A stretch of DNA of 64,000 nucleotides from Simonsiella muelleri ATCC 29453 (GTDB taxonomy: Bacteria; Pseudomonadota; Gammaproteobacteria; Burkholderiales; Neisseriaceae): contig NZ_CP019448.1 of the NCBI RefSeq assembly GCF_002951835.1, forward strand, positions 496,001 to 560,000, in the 5' to 3' direction. Positions 25,773 to 34,011 of the stretch are shown here, piece by piece. Made by a program: the position numbers and the translations under genes. A model generated the notes under the pieces. It saw only the letters and a program-made list of their open reading frames with translations, had not been told where the DNA came from and ran no database searches. Position 1 is the first letter of the stretch, and each line of letters starts with the position of its first letter.

Positions 25773-25855
25773 TTGATGATTGACTTACCGTGAAATAAAG
25801 TAGTTATCTTGTACTATTTCGATTAGATTCAACTGGTTATAGTATTTTTCAGGCT

Positions 25856-25912
25856 GAAACCTTTGCAAAACCCCAAAACAATTTACTTGTTTTGGGGTTT
25901 TGCAAAGGTTTC
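25856..25912. terminator. Perfect 26-bp hairpin between degV and the RTX gene
   Basis: Two 26-base arms, beginning GAAACCTTTGCAAAACCCC, are perfectly complementary around the loop TTTAC. The outer part shares CAGGCTGAAACCTTTGCAAAAC with the repeat mosaic at 4976. It lies between convergent genes and probably terminates both. Confidence 0.75.
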
Positions 25913-25915
25913 GGT

Positions 25916-27002
25916 TTACAAGATACCAGCGTTTTCAGACTGCTGCCAATACGAAGAAGCCTGAATTTGTTGCATAAATTGGTGCATTTGTTGTGATACG
26001 TTTCCACTAGTTACTTGCGGCTGGAATGTGGACATGGCTTGTACCAATTTCTGCACTGCTGAAATATCCAATTCATAACCATCTGAAGTTTGAATTGTTT
26101 CAATACTGCGCGGAATAATGTTATACCAGCCTTTAATGACAATACTATCATTACGGTCTAAAACCTGAATGTTTAAGTTATTGTCTTGTCTGCTAAACCA
26201 CAAATTTTGCTTATCAATGCCACGACCAAATTCCAACGTATCATTGCCAAAGCTATCGTAAATTTGGTCTTTACCATGACCCAAATCAAAGATGTAAGTA
26301 TCGTTACCAATGCCACCTATAAGCTCATCATTGCCTTGACCGCCATAAAGCACATCATCGCCACTTTCGCCTGAGAGTTTGTCATTTCCCTTGCCACCAT
26401 AAAGGGTATCATTGCCAATGCCACCGAAAAGTTTATCGTTCCCTCGTCCACCATCAAGGATGTCATCTCCGATGCCACCAATTAATTTATCATTGTTGAT
26501 ACCACCCACTAGCGTGTCATTGGCAAAAGGTTTGCCATACAAGGTTGAACCAATGATATTGCTAGGAGCAGCATCAGCAATATTGAGTGTAAGCGGTAAC
26601 ATAACTGATGCTTGATGAATATCCGTTGCCACAATATTGAGGTTCAGGCTGCCTGAAAGGTCAGCAGTACCGCTCAAAGTCTGAGTATTGGCATCGTATT
26701 GCAACCAAGCAGGAACGGATTCTCCATTTGCCATTTCCAAATGGAATTTCAACGATTCAGTTTCGTTGGTATCGGCATCACTAAATGTAACTGGTAAGTG
26801 ATAAGTCCAATTTTCATCTACTTCCAATGATTGTGTATTCAGGCTGCCTGAAACCGTGGGCACACGATTAGTATTTTCTACATGAACTTTCCAATTAATA
26901 GAATTACTTAAACCACCACTATCGGTTGCAGTAATAATCAAGTCATAATTACCAGTATGGGGTAGTGATAGTTTTGTCATGGGTGGGATTGGATTTTCGC
27001 CA
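25916..27002 (-). pseudogene. C-terminal fragment of an RTX calcium-binding exoprotein
   Basis: This is the 3' part of a large secreted RTX protein. From the first ATG (26980) 354 residues are read, but the frame stays protein-like upstream (HGENPIPPM) to an in-frame TAG at about 27005. Residues 1-140 are cadherin/Ig-like (TATDSGGLSNSINWKVHV, LQYDANTQTLSGTADLSG). Residues about 145-225 hold eight GGxGxDxLx nonapeptides (GGIGDDILDGG, GGRGNDKLFGG), which bind calcium. The rest resembles the C-terminal segment with the type I secretion signal. The lost 5' part is not found beyond the prophage, so the gene was cut by prophage insertion and later rearrangement, or is a silent cassette. No promoter or secretion genes are seen. 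Confidence 0.75.
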
Positions 27003-27053
27003 TGCTAAATCGCAAACAAATCAACACACAAGACCACATCACGCCCCAAAATC

Positions 27054-27121
27054 AAAATGCAAAATTTCGCGCAAAAATGATTAAATTCCAATCAATTTTG
27101 CGCGATTTTTGTCATTAAACT
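27054..27121. promoter_or_regulatory. Probable left-end repeats of the prophage
   Basis: TCGCGCAAAAATGATT and AATCAATTTTGCGCGATTTTTGTCATT form an imperfect inverted repeat between the left edge and the repressor gene, where Mu-like phages carry transposase-binding sites. The assignment is by position only. Confidence 0.35.
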
Positions 27122-27143
27122 ATCAGGGAATTATCAGGAATGA

Positions 27144-27947
27144 TTACGGGCGTATTGCACAATCCCACAGGTAACGTCCGTAAATCTCAAATTCGTGGCT
27201 TTCCATTTCGCGTAAGTCCAATGTTTCTACTGGATAAAACGCTTTGTTGTCGCTGATGATGCGGTAGGTGTGGCTGTTTACGCGCTGCAAACGTTTAATT
27301 CGCAATTCATTGACTTGTCTAAATAAATAAATGCCTTCTGATGTGTAAACACTTTGCATTGCCCACATGACTGTCCCTCTGTCTATGATGGTGGGGTGCA
27401 TGCTGTCGCCTTTGACGCGCGTGCAGAAACAACGTGATGGCGGTACGCCCAGCACATCAAAAAATGATGCGCGAAACCACATGGATTCGGTATTGACGTT
27501 GTCCAGCATGGCGTAGCCGTTGCCTGCGCTGCCAAACACGTTGGTGTGGTAACGCACGGGGACGATGGCGCTGATGTCTTGCGATTTTGCCCACTCATCG
27601 TATTCTGACACCATTTGGCGCATGAAATCGGGTACAGGCTGGGTTGGCTGAATGGGCTGAACCGCTTTGGGTGCAACCACGGCAGGTGCATCATTACCCA
27701 TTTTCAGCAAATGGGATAAGCCTTTTTTCTCTAATTCATCAATCAGATAACTTGGTAAGTTGTAAATTTTTTTTAATCCGTTTTTTCCACCTTGTGTAGG
27801 GACTTCATCATAATCCCATTTTTCTTTGTCGGCGCGATATTGAATACCTGCTGGTGTTTTAGGCAAGCGCAATTCACTACCTTGTTCGTTTAAATCTTTT
27901 GCCAACTCAACCAATTCGGCTGCACTTTTTTTGTATTTACTGCTCAT
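27144..27947 (-). CDS. Mu-like prophage repressor with S24 peptidase domain
   Basis: The 267-residue protein combines a Mu-type DNA-binding head (residues about 8-75, including LPKTPAGIQYRADKEKWDYDEVP and GGKNGLKKIYNLPSYL) with a C-terminal LexA/CI-like S24 domain. The latter has RVKGDSMHPTIIDRGTVMW with the catalytic Ser, and a Lys in LRIKRLQRV. It should bind early operators to keep lysogeny and cleave itself on RecA activation. It is transcribed leftward, divergent from ner, across an intergenic region full of CTTTAAAG repeats. Confidence 0.9.
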   Translation of the reverse strand: MSSKYKKSAAELVELAKDLNEQGSELRLPKTPAGIQYRADKEKWDYDEVPTQGGKNGLKKIYNLPSYLIDELEKKGLSHLLKMGNDAPAVVAPKAVQPIQPTQPVPDFMRQMVSEYDEWAKSQDISAIVPVRYHTNVFGSAGNGYAMLDNVNTESMWFRASFFDVLGVPPSRCFCTRVKGDSMHPTIIDRGTVMWAMQSVYTSEGIYLFRQVNELRIKRLQRVNSHTYRIISDNKAFYPVETLDLREMESHEFEIYGRYLWDCAIRP

Positions 27948-27964
27948 TTTTACGCTCTTGCTAA

Positions 27965-28005
27965 CTTTAAAGCTCTTGAATTTAACTTTAAAGTAATCTT
28001 TAAAG
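27965..28005. promoter_or_regulatory. Repressor operator array (AACTTTAAAG repeats)
   Basis: The palindrome CTTTAAAG occurs at 27965-27972, 27986-27993 and 27998-28005, each embedded in AACTTTAAAG in one orientation or the other. A degenerate copy (TTGAAAGTTAA) follows near 28011, and one more lies in the early promoter spacer (28091-28098). Site spacing is 21 and 12 bp. The position between the divergent repressor and early genes fits phage operators. Confidence 0.65.
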
Positions 28006-28077
28006 TTATTTTGAAAGTTAATTTAAATAGAAATCAAATATTTAATTAAAAATAGTCCAATTTCCCCAATAAATAGC

Positions 28078-28105
28078 TTGAAAGTTTTTTCTTTAAAGCT
28101 ATAAT
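28078..28105 (+). promoter_or_regulatory. Early promoter of the prophage (ner-A-B operon)
   Basis: TTGAAA and TATAAT are separated by 16 bases. The spacer contains a CTTTAAAG operator, so repressor binding would block RNA polymerase. Confidence 0.7.
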
Positions 28106-28135
28106 GTTTACATCTCGCAAACGTGAAATGTAAAC
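28106..28135. promoter_or_regulatory. Inverted repeat at the early transcription start
   Basis: GTTTACAT and ATGTAAAC form 8-bp arms 14 bases apart, beginning one base after the -10 box. It could bind Ner or the repressor. Confidence 0.5.
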
Positions 28136-28223
28136 CATTTTACCTGATTTGTTGATTTTGTTCTTTAACAACTTGGAAAGCATCAGAAATAAGGGCTGAA
28201 TTTATCCCTTATGGTTAGGAATA

Positions 28224-28295
28224 ATGATGAAAAACATTGAACAGGCAGTCTGTATGGTTATGAGACGTACGGACTGCCGATTGAGTGTTTTTTGA
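28224..28295 (+). CDS. Candidate leader peptide before ner, 23 residues
   Basis: A short frame reads MMKNIEQAVCMVMRRTDC and ends RLSVF, with GGTTAGGAATA upstream. It overlaps a hairpin: GGCAGTCTGTA (28244-28254) pairs with TACGGACTGCC (28268-28278), with one G-U. The hairpin is followed eight bases later by six T. Translation of the frame and formation of the hairpin would interfere, as in an attenuator. It may also be chance. Confidence 0.35.
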   Translation: MMKNIEQAVCMVMRRTDCRLSVF

Positions 28296-28310
28296 AGTGA
28301 AAGGAAACCT

Positions 28311-28556
28311 ATGCACCCTGAAATGATTAAAGCAAGGCTGCGTATGGCAGGTTACACATTGGCAGACGTAGCAAGAATGACAAATGTGGACGCATCAGCA
28401 GTTCGTTTGGCTTTAAGGAAGCCAAGTTTATCGGGCGAAAAAGCGATTGCAACAGTTATGCAAAAGCCATTACATGAATTATTCCCTGAGCGTTGGACAA
28501 AAGATGGTCAGCGCATTCGCCCACGTTATCGTCATTTATATGAAGAGGCAGCCTGA
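28311..28556 (+). CDS. ner: Ner-like DNA-binding protein
   Basis: The 81-residue protein begins MHPEMIKARLRMAGYTLADVARMTNVDASAVRLALRKP, a lambda-repressor-like helix-turn-helix as in Mu Ner. It ends near PLHELFPERWTKDGQR, matching the Ner pattern of a proline-containing WPxRY-like tail. Ner represses early transcription and favours lytic growth. GAAAGGAAACCT precedes the ATG. Its last codons (GAGGCAGCCTGA) lie inside a DUS that also provides the ribosome-binding site of the transposase. Confidence 0.85.
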   Translation: MHPEMIKARLRMAGYTLADVARMTNVDASAVRLALRKPSLSGEKAIATVMQKPLHELFPERWTKDGQRIRPRYRHLYEEAA

Positions 28557-28558
28557 AA

Positions 28559-30673
28559 ATGGAATTGAAATCACATTATGCTTTAACAGAGCTTTTGGCA
28601 ATGGGGCTACACAATGTGCCTTCAACCATACAAGGCTGGCATTACAAGGCAACCAAAGAAAACTGGCAATTTTGCGAAGTAGCGTGTCAAGGCGGCAAAG
28701 GCGGTAAACGCCGTGAATATGCCCCACCGCCTGAAATCATGCAGCAAATTCGTGAGTTGTATAAAGCGCACGTTATGGCTCATGTCCCCATTCCCCTGCC
28801 TAAATTGTCTGAAACAACACCGCACAAGGAAGCACTTTCAGGCAGCACCCAAAAACAACGGCAACAAGCTGATGCGCGTGAAGCGGTGTTGGAAGCGATT
28901 GATGATTTGGTGGCAAAACACAAAAGTCAAAATCAGCCCATTAGCCGTGAAGAAGCCATTATTACTGCAATTACTTTGGCAAAAAGCGGTGAATATGAAG
29001 TGTTGGCAAAAACCATGCTGATGGCGTGTGATAAGCGCGGCGGTGGTGGCAAATTACCTGATAAACGCACGATTTATCGCTGGTTTGCCAAACGCGAAAC
29101 GGCAGAAAGTTTAATGCCCAAAGTACCACAGAAAAACATGGTTGCCCCTACTTGGTTTGATGTGTTTTACCGTTTTTACAACTTGCCCAGCCAGCCCAGT
29201 GTGGCTTTGGCGTTCAAAATGTTTGAAGCACAATGGCGTCTGCAAGGTGGTGAGATGCCCAGTATTCATCAAGCCAGACGCTTGTTAAGCAAAATGGGCG
29301 TGGTGAAACGTGAGCGTGGCAGAAAAGGCGCAAAAGAGTTGAAAAACATTCTGCCCCATAAAGTGCGTGATTTTTGGCATCTTGAACCTGCCGAAGTTTA
29401 TTCGGCAGACGGTCATCAGGTGGATTGGGAAGTGTTGAATCCATTGAGTGGTTTGCCATTTCGCCCTGAAATCACAACGGTTATGGACGTGGGAACACGC
29501 AAAATTGTGGGTTGGAGCGTGGGGTTTGCGGAAAGTCGGTTTACGGTGTTGGAAGCATTGAGCCATTCCAGTTTAACTGCCATACCTGCGATTTGGTATG
29601 TGGACTGGGGCAAGGGATTTGAAAACATCATGATGACTGATGAAACGGTGGGTTTGATGAACCGATTGGGCATTACGATGAAACATTCCATTGCCTACAA
29701 CGCACAAGCCAAAGGTGCTATTGAACGGTCGCACCAGTTGTTTACCCATGCGGCAAAGATGTTTGCCACTTACATTGGCAAAGACATGGACGGCGAAGCC
29801 AAACGGCAAATGTTCTTGCAAACGCGCAAGGAAATCAAGTTGCAGGGGCATATCATCAATTCGCCTGTACCGACTTGGGACGAGTTCAAAGGTTTTATTG
29901 AACAACTGATTGCTGATTATAACGCTAAACCGCACCGCAGTTTGCCCAAAGACGGCAGCCTGAAACGGCATTTGTCGCCCAATGAATTTTGGGAAATGAA
30001 ATTGGCGGAAATGTCCGAGCCACCAATTAAAGTGGCAGAAGATGAAGTGGCTTATTTGTTTAGACCACAAATTGTTCGCACTGTGGAACGTGGCAAAGTG
30101 AAATTGTTTAACAATGTTTATTTTAGCCATGATTTAACTGAGTTTCACGGTTTGGAAGTGATTGTGGGCTATGATGTGCAAGACGCTGAATTTGTGTGGA
30201 TATTTGATGACAATCAACGCTTTATCTGTAAAGCTGAATGGCATGGCAACAGCACCGATTATTTCCCCAAATCGGTACGCGAACAAGCCAAAGATAAACG
30301 CGATGAAACACGTCTCAAACGCATTGAAGCACAAAAAGATAAGGTTTTAGCGGAGCGGAAACCTGTGCTTTTGGAACATCAAAGCAGCGTGAATTTGGGT
30401 GGTTTGGTGGTGGATTTGGCGCAAGCCAAGCGTGAGACAGAAGCGGTTTTGTTGCCACGCGCTGAAATCAAGCCCGAGCCGAAAACGGTGGAAGTACTGG
30501 ACGCGGAAGGCTGGCATTTACCGAATACGGAAGCTGGACGATGGGCAGAGTGGTCGCGCTTGGCGGCTTTGTCGGAAGCGGATTTGTTGCGCGAACCTGA
30601 ACGGGCGCAACGCTGGTTGGTAAGCTATACGCGCACGCCTGAATTTAAAGTCATGAATAAACAAGTGGCTTGA
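28559..30673 (+). CDS. Mu-like DDE transposase A
   Basis: MuA homologues cut phage ends and join them to target DNA. The 704-residue protein starts with the Mu-type winged DNA-binding domain (residues 1-65, with GWHYKATKENWQFCEVACQGGKGGKRREY). The catalytic core carries the likely acidic triad D284 (SADGHQVDW), D349 (YVDWGKGFEN) and E389 (AIERSHQLF), and C-terminal domains follow. It starts two bases after ner, with the DUS acting as ribosome-binding site. DUS remnants inside read SGSTQ and GSLKR. A hairpin separates it from B. Confidence 0.93.
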   Translation: MELKSHYALTELLAMGLHNVPSTIQGWHYKATKENWQFCEVACQGGKGGKRREYAPPPEIMQQIRELYKAHVMAHVPIPLPKLSETTPHKEALSGSTQKQRQQADAREAVLEAIDDLVAKHKSQNQPISREEAIITAITLAKSGEYEVLAKTMLMACDKRGGGGKLPDKRTIYRWFAKRETAESLMPKVPQKNMVAPTWFDVFYRFYNLPSQPSVALAFKMFEAQWRLQGGEMPSIHQARRLLSKMGVVKRERGRKGAKELKNILPHKVRDFWHLEPAEVYSADGHQVDWEVLNPLSGLPFRPEITTVMDVGTRKIVGWSVGFAESRFTVLEALSHSSLTAIPAIWYVDWGKGFENIMMTDETVGLMNRLGITMKHSIAYNAQAKGAIERSHQLFTHAAKMFATYIGKDMDGEAKRQMFLQTRKEIKLQGHIINSPVPTWDEFKGFIEQLIADYNAKPHRSLPKDGSLKRHLSPNEFWEMKLAEMSEPPIKVAEDEVAYLFRPQIVRTVERGKVKLFNNVYFSHDLTEFHGLEVIVGYDVQDAEFVWIFDDNQRFICKAEWHGNSTDYFPKSVREQAKDKRDETRLKRIEAQKDKVLAERKPVLLEHQSSVNLGGLVVDLAQAKRETEAVLLPRAEIKPEPKTVEVLDAEGWHLPNTEAGRWAEWSRLAALSEADLLREPERAQRWLVSYTRTPEFKVMNKQVA

Positions 30674-30711
30674 TGTTGCTGCTCTGTTTTCAGGTAGCCT
30701 GAAACGAAAAA

Positions 30712-30740
30712 AACAGTCCAAATGTAGCGTTTGGACTGTT
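30712..30740 (+). terminator. Hairpin between transposase A and B genes
   Basis: AACAGTCCAAA, loop TGTAGCG, TTTGGACTGTT: a perfect 11-bp stem. The next bases, CCCTAAAAC, come before six T. It could reduce B relative to A. Upstream is a variant DUS, TTCAGGTAGCCTGAA. Confidence 0.5.
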
Positions 30741-30779
30741 CCCTAAAACTTTTTTAAACAACTTGTGGAGTATTCTACC

Positions 30780-31508
30780 ATGAAATTTGCAGAAATTACA
30801 AATTTGACTTTGGTTAAAGTCGCAATGGAACGTTTGACGAATCGTTTGGACGATTTGCCCGCTTTGGGCGTGTTGTATGGACCCAGTGGCTACGGCAAAA
30901 CGACTGCCACGATTGCGGTCGCAAACAGTACGCAATCCTATTATGTGCAAATTCGCAGCGCGTGGAGCAAGAAAACGCTGCTGGAAAAGATTTGTTTTGA
31001 AATGGGTTTGCCAATTGCGAAAAACGCAGCAGCGTGTTTGGACGCGATTTGTGAGCAAATGGCAGCCAGCCAACGCCCTTTGATTTTGGACGAAGCTGAT
31101 TATTTGTTGAACAAAAACGGCATGGTTGAGTTAGTCCGCGATATTTATGAAGGCAGCCAAGCACCGATTATGTTGGTAGGCGAAGAGCAGTTGCCGAATA
31201 AATTGAAGAAGTTTGAACGGTTTCACGGTCGCGTGTTGTCGTGGATTCCAGCGCAGCCAGTTAGCCAAGCGGACGCGGAAATTTTGGCGAGCGTGTACGC
31301 GCCGAATTTGCGGATTGAAGCAGATTTGTTGAAACAAATTGTGGACATGGCGAACGGCTCGGTGAGGCGCGTTACCGTGAATTTGGTTAATTTGGTGCAA
31401 GCGGCTGATTTGAATGGTTATGATTATGCGAATTTAGCCAGCGTGAGCAAAATGCAAGGCTTTGAGTTTTATCAAGGCGAAGTACCAAAACGTGGAGCGA
31501 AACCATGA
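30780..31508 (+). CDS. Mu-like transposition ATPase B
   Basis: MuB is an AAA+ ATPase that coats DNA, selects targets and activates the transposase. The 242-residue protein has Walker A GPSGYGKTT (residues 34-42) and Walker B RPLILDEADYLL. A short C-terminal domain includes DMANGSVRRVTVNLVNLVQAA. The ATG at 30780 follows GTGGAGTATTCTACC. The stop overlaps the next start (ATGA). Confidence 0.92.
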   Translation: MKFAEITNLTLVKVAMERLTNRLDDLPALGVLYGPSGYGKTTATIAVANSTQSYYVQIRSAWSKKTLLEKICFEMGLPIAKNAAACLDAICEQMAASQRPLILDEADYLLNKNGMVELVRDIYEGSQAPIMLVGEEQLPNKLKKFERFHGRVLSWIPAQPVSQADAEILASVYAPNLRIEADLLKQIVDMANGSVRRVTVNLVNLVQAADLNGYDYANLASVSKMQGFEFYQGEVPKRGAKP

Positions 31509-31774
31509 AAGAACAGCCGATTGAAGCCGTGATGTGGCGCACTTTGAAGATTTTGCGCCGTTGCGATTATGACACTTTGTTGGCACACATCAATATGACG
31601 CACCCTTGCACCGACAGACGGTTGAGCCGTTATTTGAACAATGTAATTGAGCTGGGTTTTGTGAAGCATTCGGGTGGGGGTGGGCAGTATGCTTTACGTA
31701 AAGGCAGCCTGCGTATGACACCATCTGCACCTGCCAGCGCACCGATTTTTAGGAAAGGCGTGCAATATGATTGA
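31505..31774 (+). CDS. Phage early protein, winged-helix-like, 89 residues
   Basis: I do not recognise a named family. The arrangement IEAVMWRTLKILRRCDYDTLLAHI, DRRLSRYLNNVIELGFVKHSGGG, YALRKG looks like a small winged helix-turn-helix. The start overlaps the B stop codon by four bases, so translation is coupled. Confidence 0.7.
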   Translation: MKEQPIEAVMWRTLKILRRCDYDTLLAHINMTHPCTDRRLSRYLNNVIELGFVKHSGGGGQYALRKGSLRMTPSAPASAPIFRKGVQYD

Positions 31775-32108
31775 GCAAGATTATATGTCTGAACAATGGT
31801 TTGAGTTGTTAATGAAACAGATTACCACAAAAACCATGCGAGTAGTGGCAGATGAATTGAATTACAGCAAAACCACTTTGAGCTTGATAATCAATCGAAA
31901 ATACAAAGGTAAAACCGACCGTGTGCGCGATAAAGTGCTTGCGATTTACGCACAAGTGCATTGTCCTCATCAAAATCAAGTAATTGTCATGAGCGAATGC
32001 GTGGCATTGGCAACATCGTCTGCCCCTACGCACAATCCTCTAAAAATGCAGCAATGGCGAGCTTGCCAGCGTTGCCCAAACAAACCCGAATGTGGAGAAA
32101 AATCATGA
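31767..32108 (+). CDS. Phage early protein with helix-turn-helix and Cys cluster
   Basis: The 113-residue protein has an N-terminal HTH-like segment (TKTMRVVADELNYSKTTLSLIINRKYKGKTDRVRDKVLAIYA), as in YdaS/LacI-like heads. A C-terminal cluster, CQRCPNKPEC, is probably zinc-binding. It overlaps the previous gene by eight bases; AGGAAAGGCG precedes the ATG. A role in early regulation is inferred. Confidence 0.7.
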   Translation: MIEQDYMSEQWFELLMKQITTKTMRVVADELNYSKTTLSLIINRKYKGKTDRVRDKVLAIYAQVHCPHQNQVIVMSECVALATSSAPTHNPLKMQQWRACQRCPNKPECGEKS

Positions 32109-32317
32109 GCTTTTTAGATTGGTATTTGAATTTAACGTTTTTGCAGGCTGTTTTGGTGTGGTTGAAATTGCTTTTGCCTGTGTTGTTTATTTTGACGGTT
32201 TGCGCACTGGTTGGCTTTTCGCTGAAACTGTTTTCAGGCAGCCTGAAAGTGCCAAAATTGCCCAACAATATTCAGCCCAAACGCGGCAAGCAGCCTGCTG
32301 AAAAACAGACCGCATAA
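32105..32317 (+). CDS. Small phage membrane protein, 70 residues
   Basis: MSFLDWYLNLTFLQAVLVW begins a protein with one long or two short hydrophobic segments (about 10-48), then a basic tail. A DUS is read as FSGSLKVP. The ATG overlaps the previous stop (ATGA). Function unknown. Confidence 0.6.
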   Translation: MSFLDWYLNLTFLQAVLVWLKLLLPVLFILTVCALVGFSLKLFSGSLKVPKLPNNIQPKRGKQPAEKQTA

Positions 32318-32386
32318 TATTTTTTTGCCTATTGTTTTTATTAACTATTTGATTTTATGGAATTTTAAAAATGAAACAATCCCAAT

Positions 32387-32857
32387 TTAATCATCATTTA
32401 TCGGTTGAGCAGCCTTGCGTAAAGCAGCAGCTTCTGCGCCAGCATCAAACACGCTTGGCGGCAAAATATGGAGTTTTCGGTATTCGCCCAACAGAAGCTC
32501 AAAAAAATCGGCTGCTTCTTCATACGCGCCCTTTCTTGAACAACTCTCTGCATAGCCGTATTGTGAAAGCAAGCTATTTAGCAGCGCGCCGTTTTGCAAG
32601 TGCAGCCAATGTGCATAAACAAAAAGGGGATAGTGTTCGGGGTAAGCTTTTATGGCTTTTTGCCGTGATTTGCCACCGCTTTTATAGTCTTCAAATGACT
32701 GTTTATGTTCGGCAAGCCAATTTTCAAAATTGTCCCAATCGTGAAGCACAAATTCATACACAAAATGGTGTTGCTCATCACTCAAATCCCACCAATCACG
32801 CGCCAAATCGTAGTTGAGTGCCACGCTTAAATAAGATGATGTTTCATATTTTTCCAT
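32387..32857 (-). CDS. Reverse-oriented accessory protein, 156 residues
   Basis: This gene opposes all early phage genes. The protein is acidic and aromatic-rich (RDWWDLSDEQHHFVYEFVLHDWDNFENWLAEH), then helical, and ends near PPSVFDAGAEAAALRKAAQPINDD. No family is recognised. The minus-strand product is globular-looking and TTAGGTAAAACTT gives a ribosome-binding site. The plus-strand frame over the same DNA is basic and low quality. A TTGACA lies upstream on its strand but with a poor -10. Such reversed genes in lysogens are often 'morons' expressed from the prophage. Confidence 0.65.
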   Translation of the reverse strand: MEKYETSSYLSVALNYDLARDWWDLSDEQHHFVYEFVLHDWDNFENWLAEHKQSFEDYKSGGKSRQKAIKAYPEHYPLFVYAHWLHLQNGALLNSLLSQYGYAESCSRKGAYEEAADFFELLLGEYRKLHILPPSVFDAGAEAAALRKAAQPINDD

Positions 32858-32923
32858 AAGTTTTACCTAAATGGGAAATTGAAAAATGTCAATTTTAAAT
32901 GATTTTAGCAAAATGGGTAAAAA

Positions 32924-33397
32924 ATGAGTGAAACCGAGCTGAAATTCGCCAAACGTGCCATTGCCCAAATCGCCCAAATGGGTGGCGAACATACGCGCTT
33001 ATTGCTTGAATACATTAAGTTATTTTCCAGTAAAGATAAGCCCTTATCGCTGGAAGAAACCTTTGAGATTTTGGTGGAAACGGCGAATTTTTGGGCAGAT
33101 TACCCAGCCGAATTTTGGCAAAAAGCGGTGCAAAAATTGTTGTCGGACAAAGTTTCAGGCAGCCTGAAAACACCGCTTGATTCGCATGATTTGTTGCTGG
33201 AGGCGCTGGAAATTGTCCAGTCATTTCAAAATACTGAATCCGAATCGACAGCCGAAACAGCACCGATTGTCGCGCCGTCTGCGGTGGCGCGTGAACCGCC
33301 CGAACCGTTTATCTCGCCTAGCCCCGAACAAAAGCAAGCGCGACATGAATTAAATCAAAGCATGATTAAGAAATTGAATTGTAAAATTTTTTCCTGA
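32924..33397 (+). CDS. Phage early protein of unknown function, 157 residues
   Basis: Residues 1-110 are helical (KFAKRAIAQIAQMGGEHTRLLLEYIKLF). A Pro/Ser/Glu-rich linker (about 110-135) and a short helical tail (KQARHELNQSMIKKLNCKIF) follow. A DUS is read as VSGSLKTP. It precedes gam; I cannot name it. Confidence 0.65.
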   Translation: MSETELKFAKRAIAQIAQMGGEHTRLLLEYIKLFSSKDKPLSLEETFEILVETANFWADYPAEFWQKAVQKLLSDKVSGSLKTPLDSHDLLLEALEIVQSFQNTESESTAETAPIVAPSAVAREPPEPFISPSPEQKQARHELNQSMIKKLNCKIFS

Positions 33398-33414
33398 TTT
33401 TGAAAGAAAGAACC

Positions 33415-34011
33415 ATGAGTAAAAAAATCAAAACCCAAGCCATTATGTCCGCGCAATCTCGCGCCGAAGTGGTGGACAACATCGCCCAAATGGGCGCATT
33501 GCAACGCGAAATTTTGCGCCTGAACGCCGAATTGAACGACCAAATCACACCACTCAAACAAGCGTGTGATGAAAAAGTCGCCAAATTACAAGCGCAAATC
33601 AATGTGTTATCCGAAAGTTGCCACATTTGGTGTGAAGCCAACCGCGCCGAATTGACCGACAACCATCGCGTGAAATTCGCGGATTTGTCCACAGGTGTGG
33701 TGAAGTGGCGCATCAAAAATCCGAGCGTCAGTATTTCGCAAAAAAATGGTGCGGAAGTGATTGACCGTCTGTTGCAAAACCCAAATTACAAACGCTTTGT
33801 GCGTGAAAAACTGGAAGTTAATCGTGAATTGATTTTGCAATATCCTGAAATGTTTGAAGATAATCAGATTTTAGGCATCAAAATCAAACGCGGCGAAGAG
33901 GATTTTGTGATTGAACGAATTTTGATGAAGTGGGAGCAAAAGCATGACAACGGTAACCATTCAATTAATTCAACTGGAATATGGCATTGGTGTGAGAGTA
34001 GAAGGTATTGA
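33415..34011 (+). CDS. gam: Host-nuclease inhibitor Gam
   Basis: Mu Gam binds the ends of linear DNA and blocks exonucleases. The protein has the family pattern MSKKIKTQ, ALQREILRLNAELNDQITPLKQACDEKVAKLQAQINVLSESCHIWCEANR, then WRIKNPSVSISQKNGAEVIDRLL and KLEVNRELIL. The start at 33415 follows GAAAGAAAGAACC. The tail after about residue 175 (NGNHSINSTG...) is atypical and overlaps the next gene by 68 bases, so the original stop may have been lost. Confidence 0.85.
   Translation: MSKKIKTQAIMSAQSRAEVVDNIAQMGALQREILRLNAELNDQITPLKQACDEKVAKLQAQINVLSESCHIWCEANRAELTDNHRVKFADLSTGVVKWRIKNPSVSISQKNGAEVIDRLLQNPNYKRFVREKLEVNRELILQYPEMFEDNQILGIKIKRGEEDFVIERILMKWEQKHDNGNHSINSTGIWHWCESRRY

Noticed and set aside
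26998..27002. Five-base target duplication of the prophage
   Set aside because: CGCCA flanks the proposed left end but is not found at the candidate right end, so no duplication can be claimed.
32371..32817. Plus-strand frame of 148 codons opposite the reversed early gene
   Set aside because: Basic, low-complexity product with no plausible fold; the minus-strand frame gives a more protein-like product and has a ribosome-binding site.
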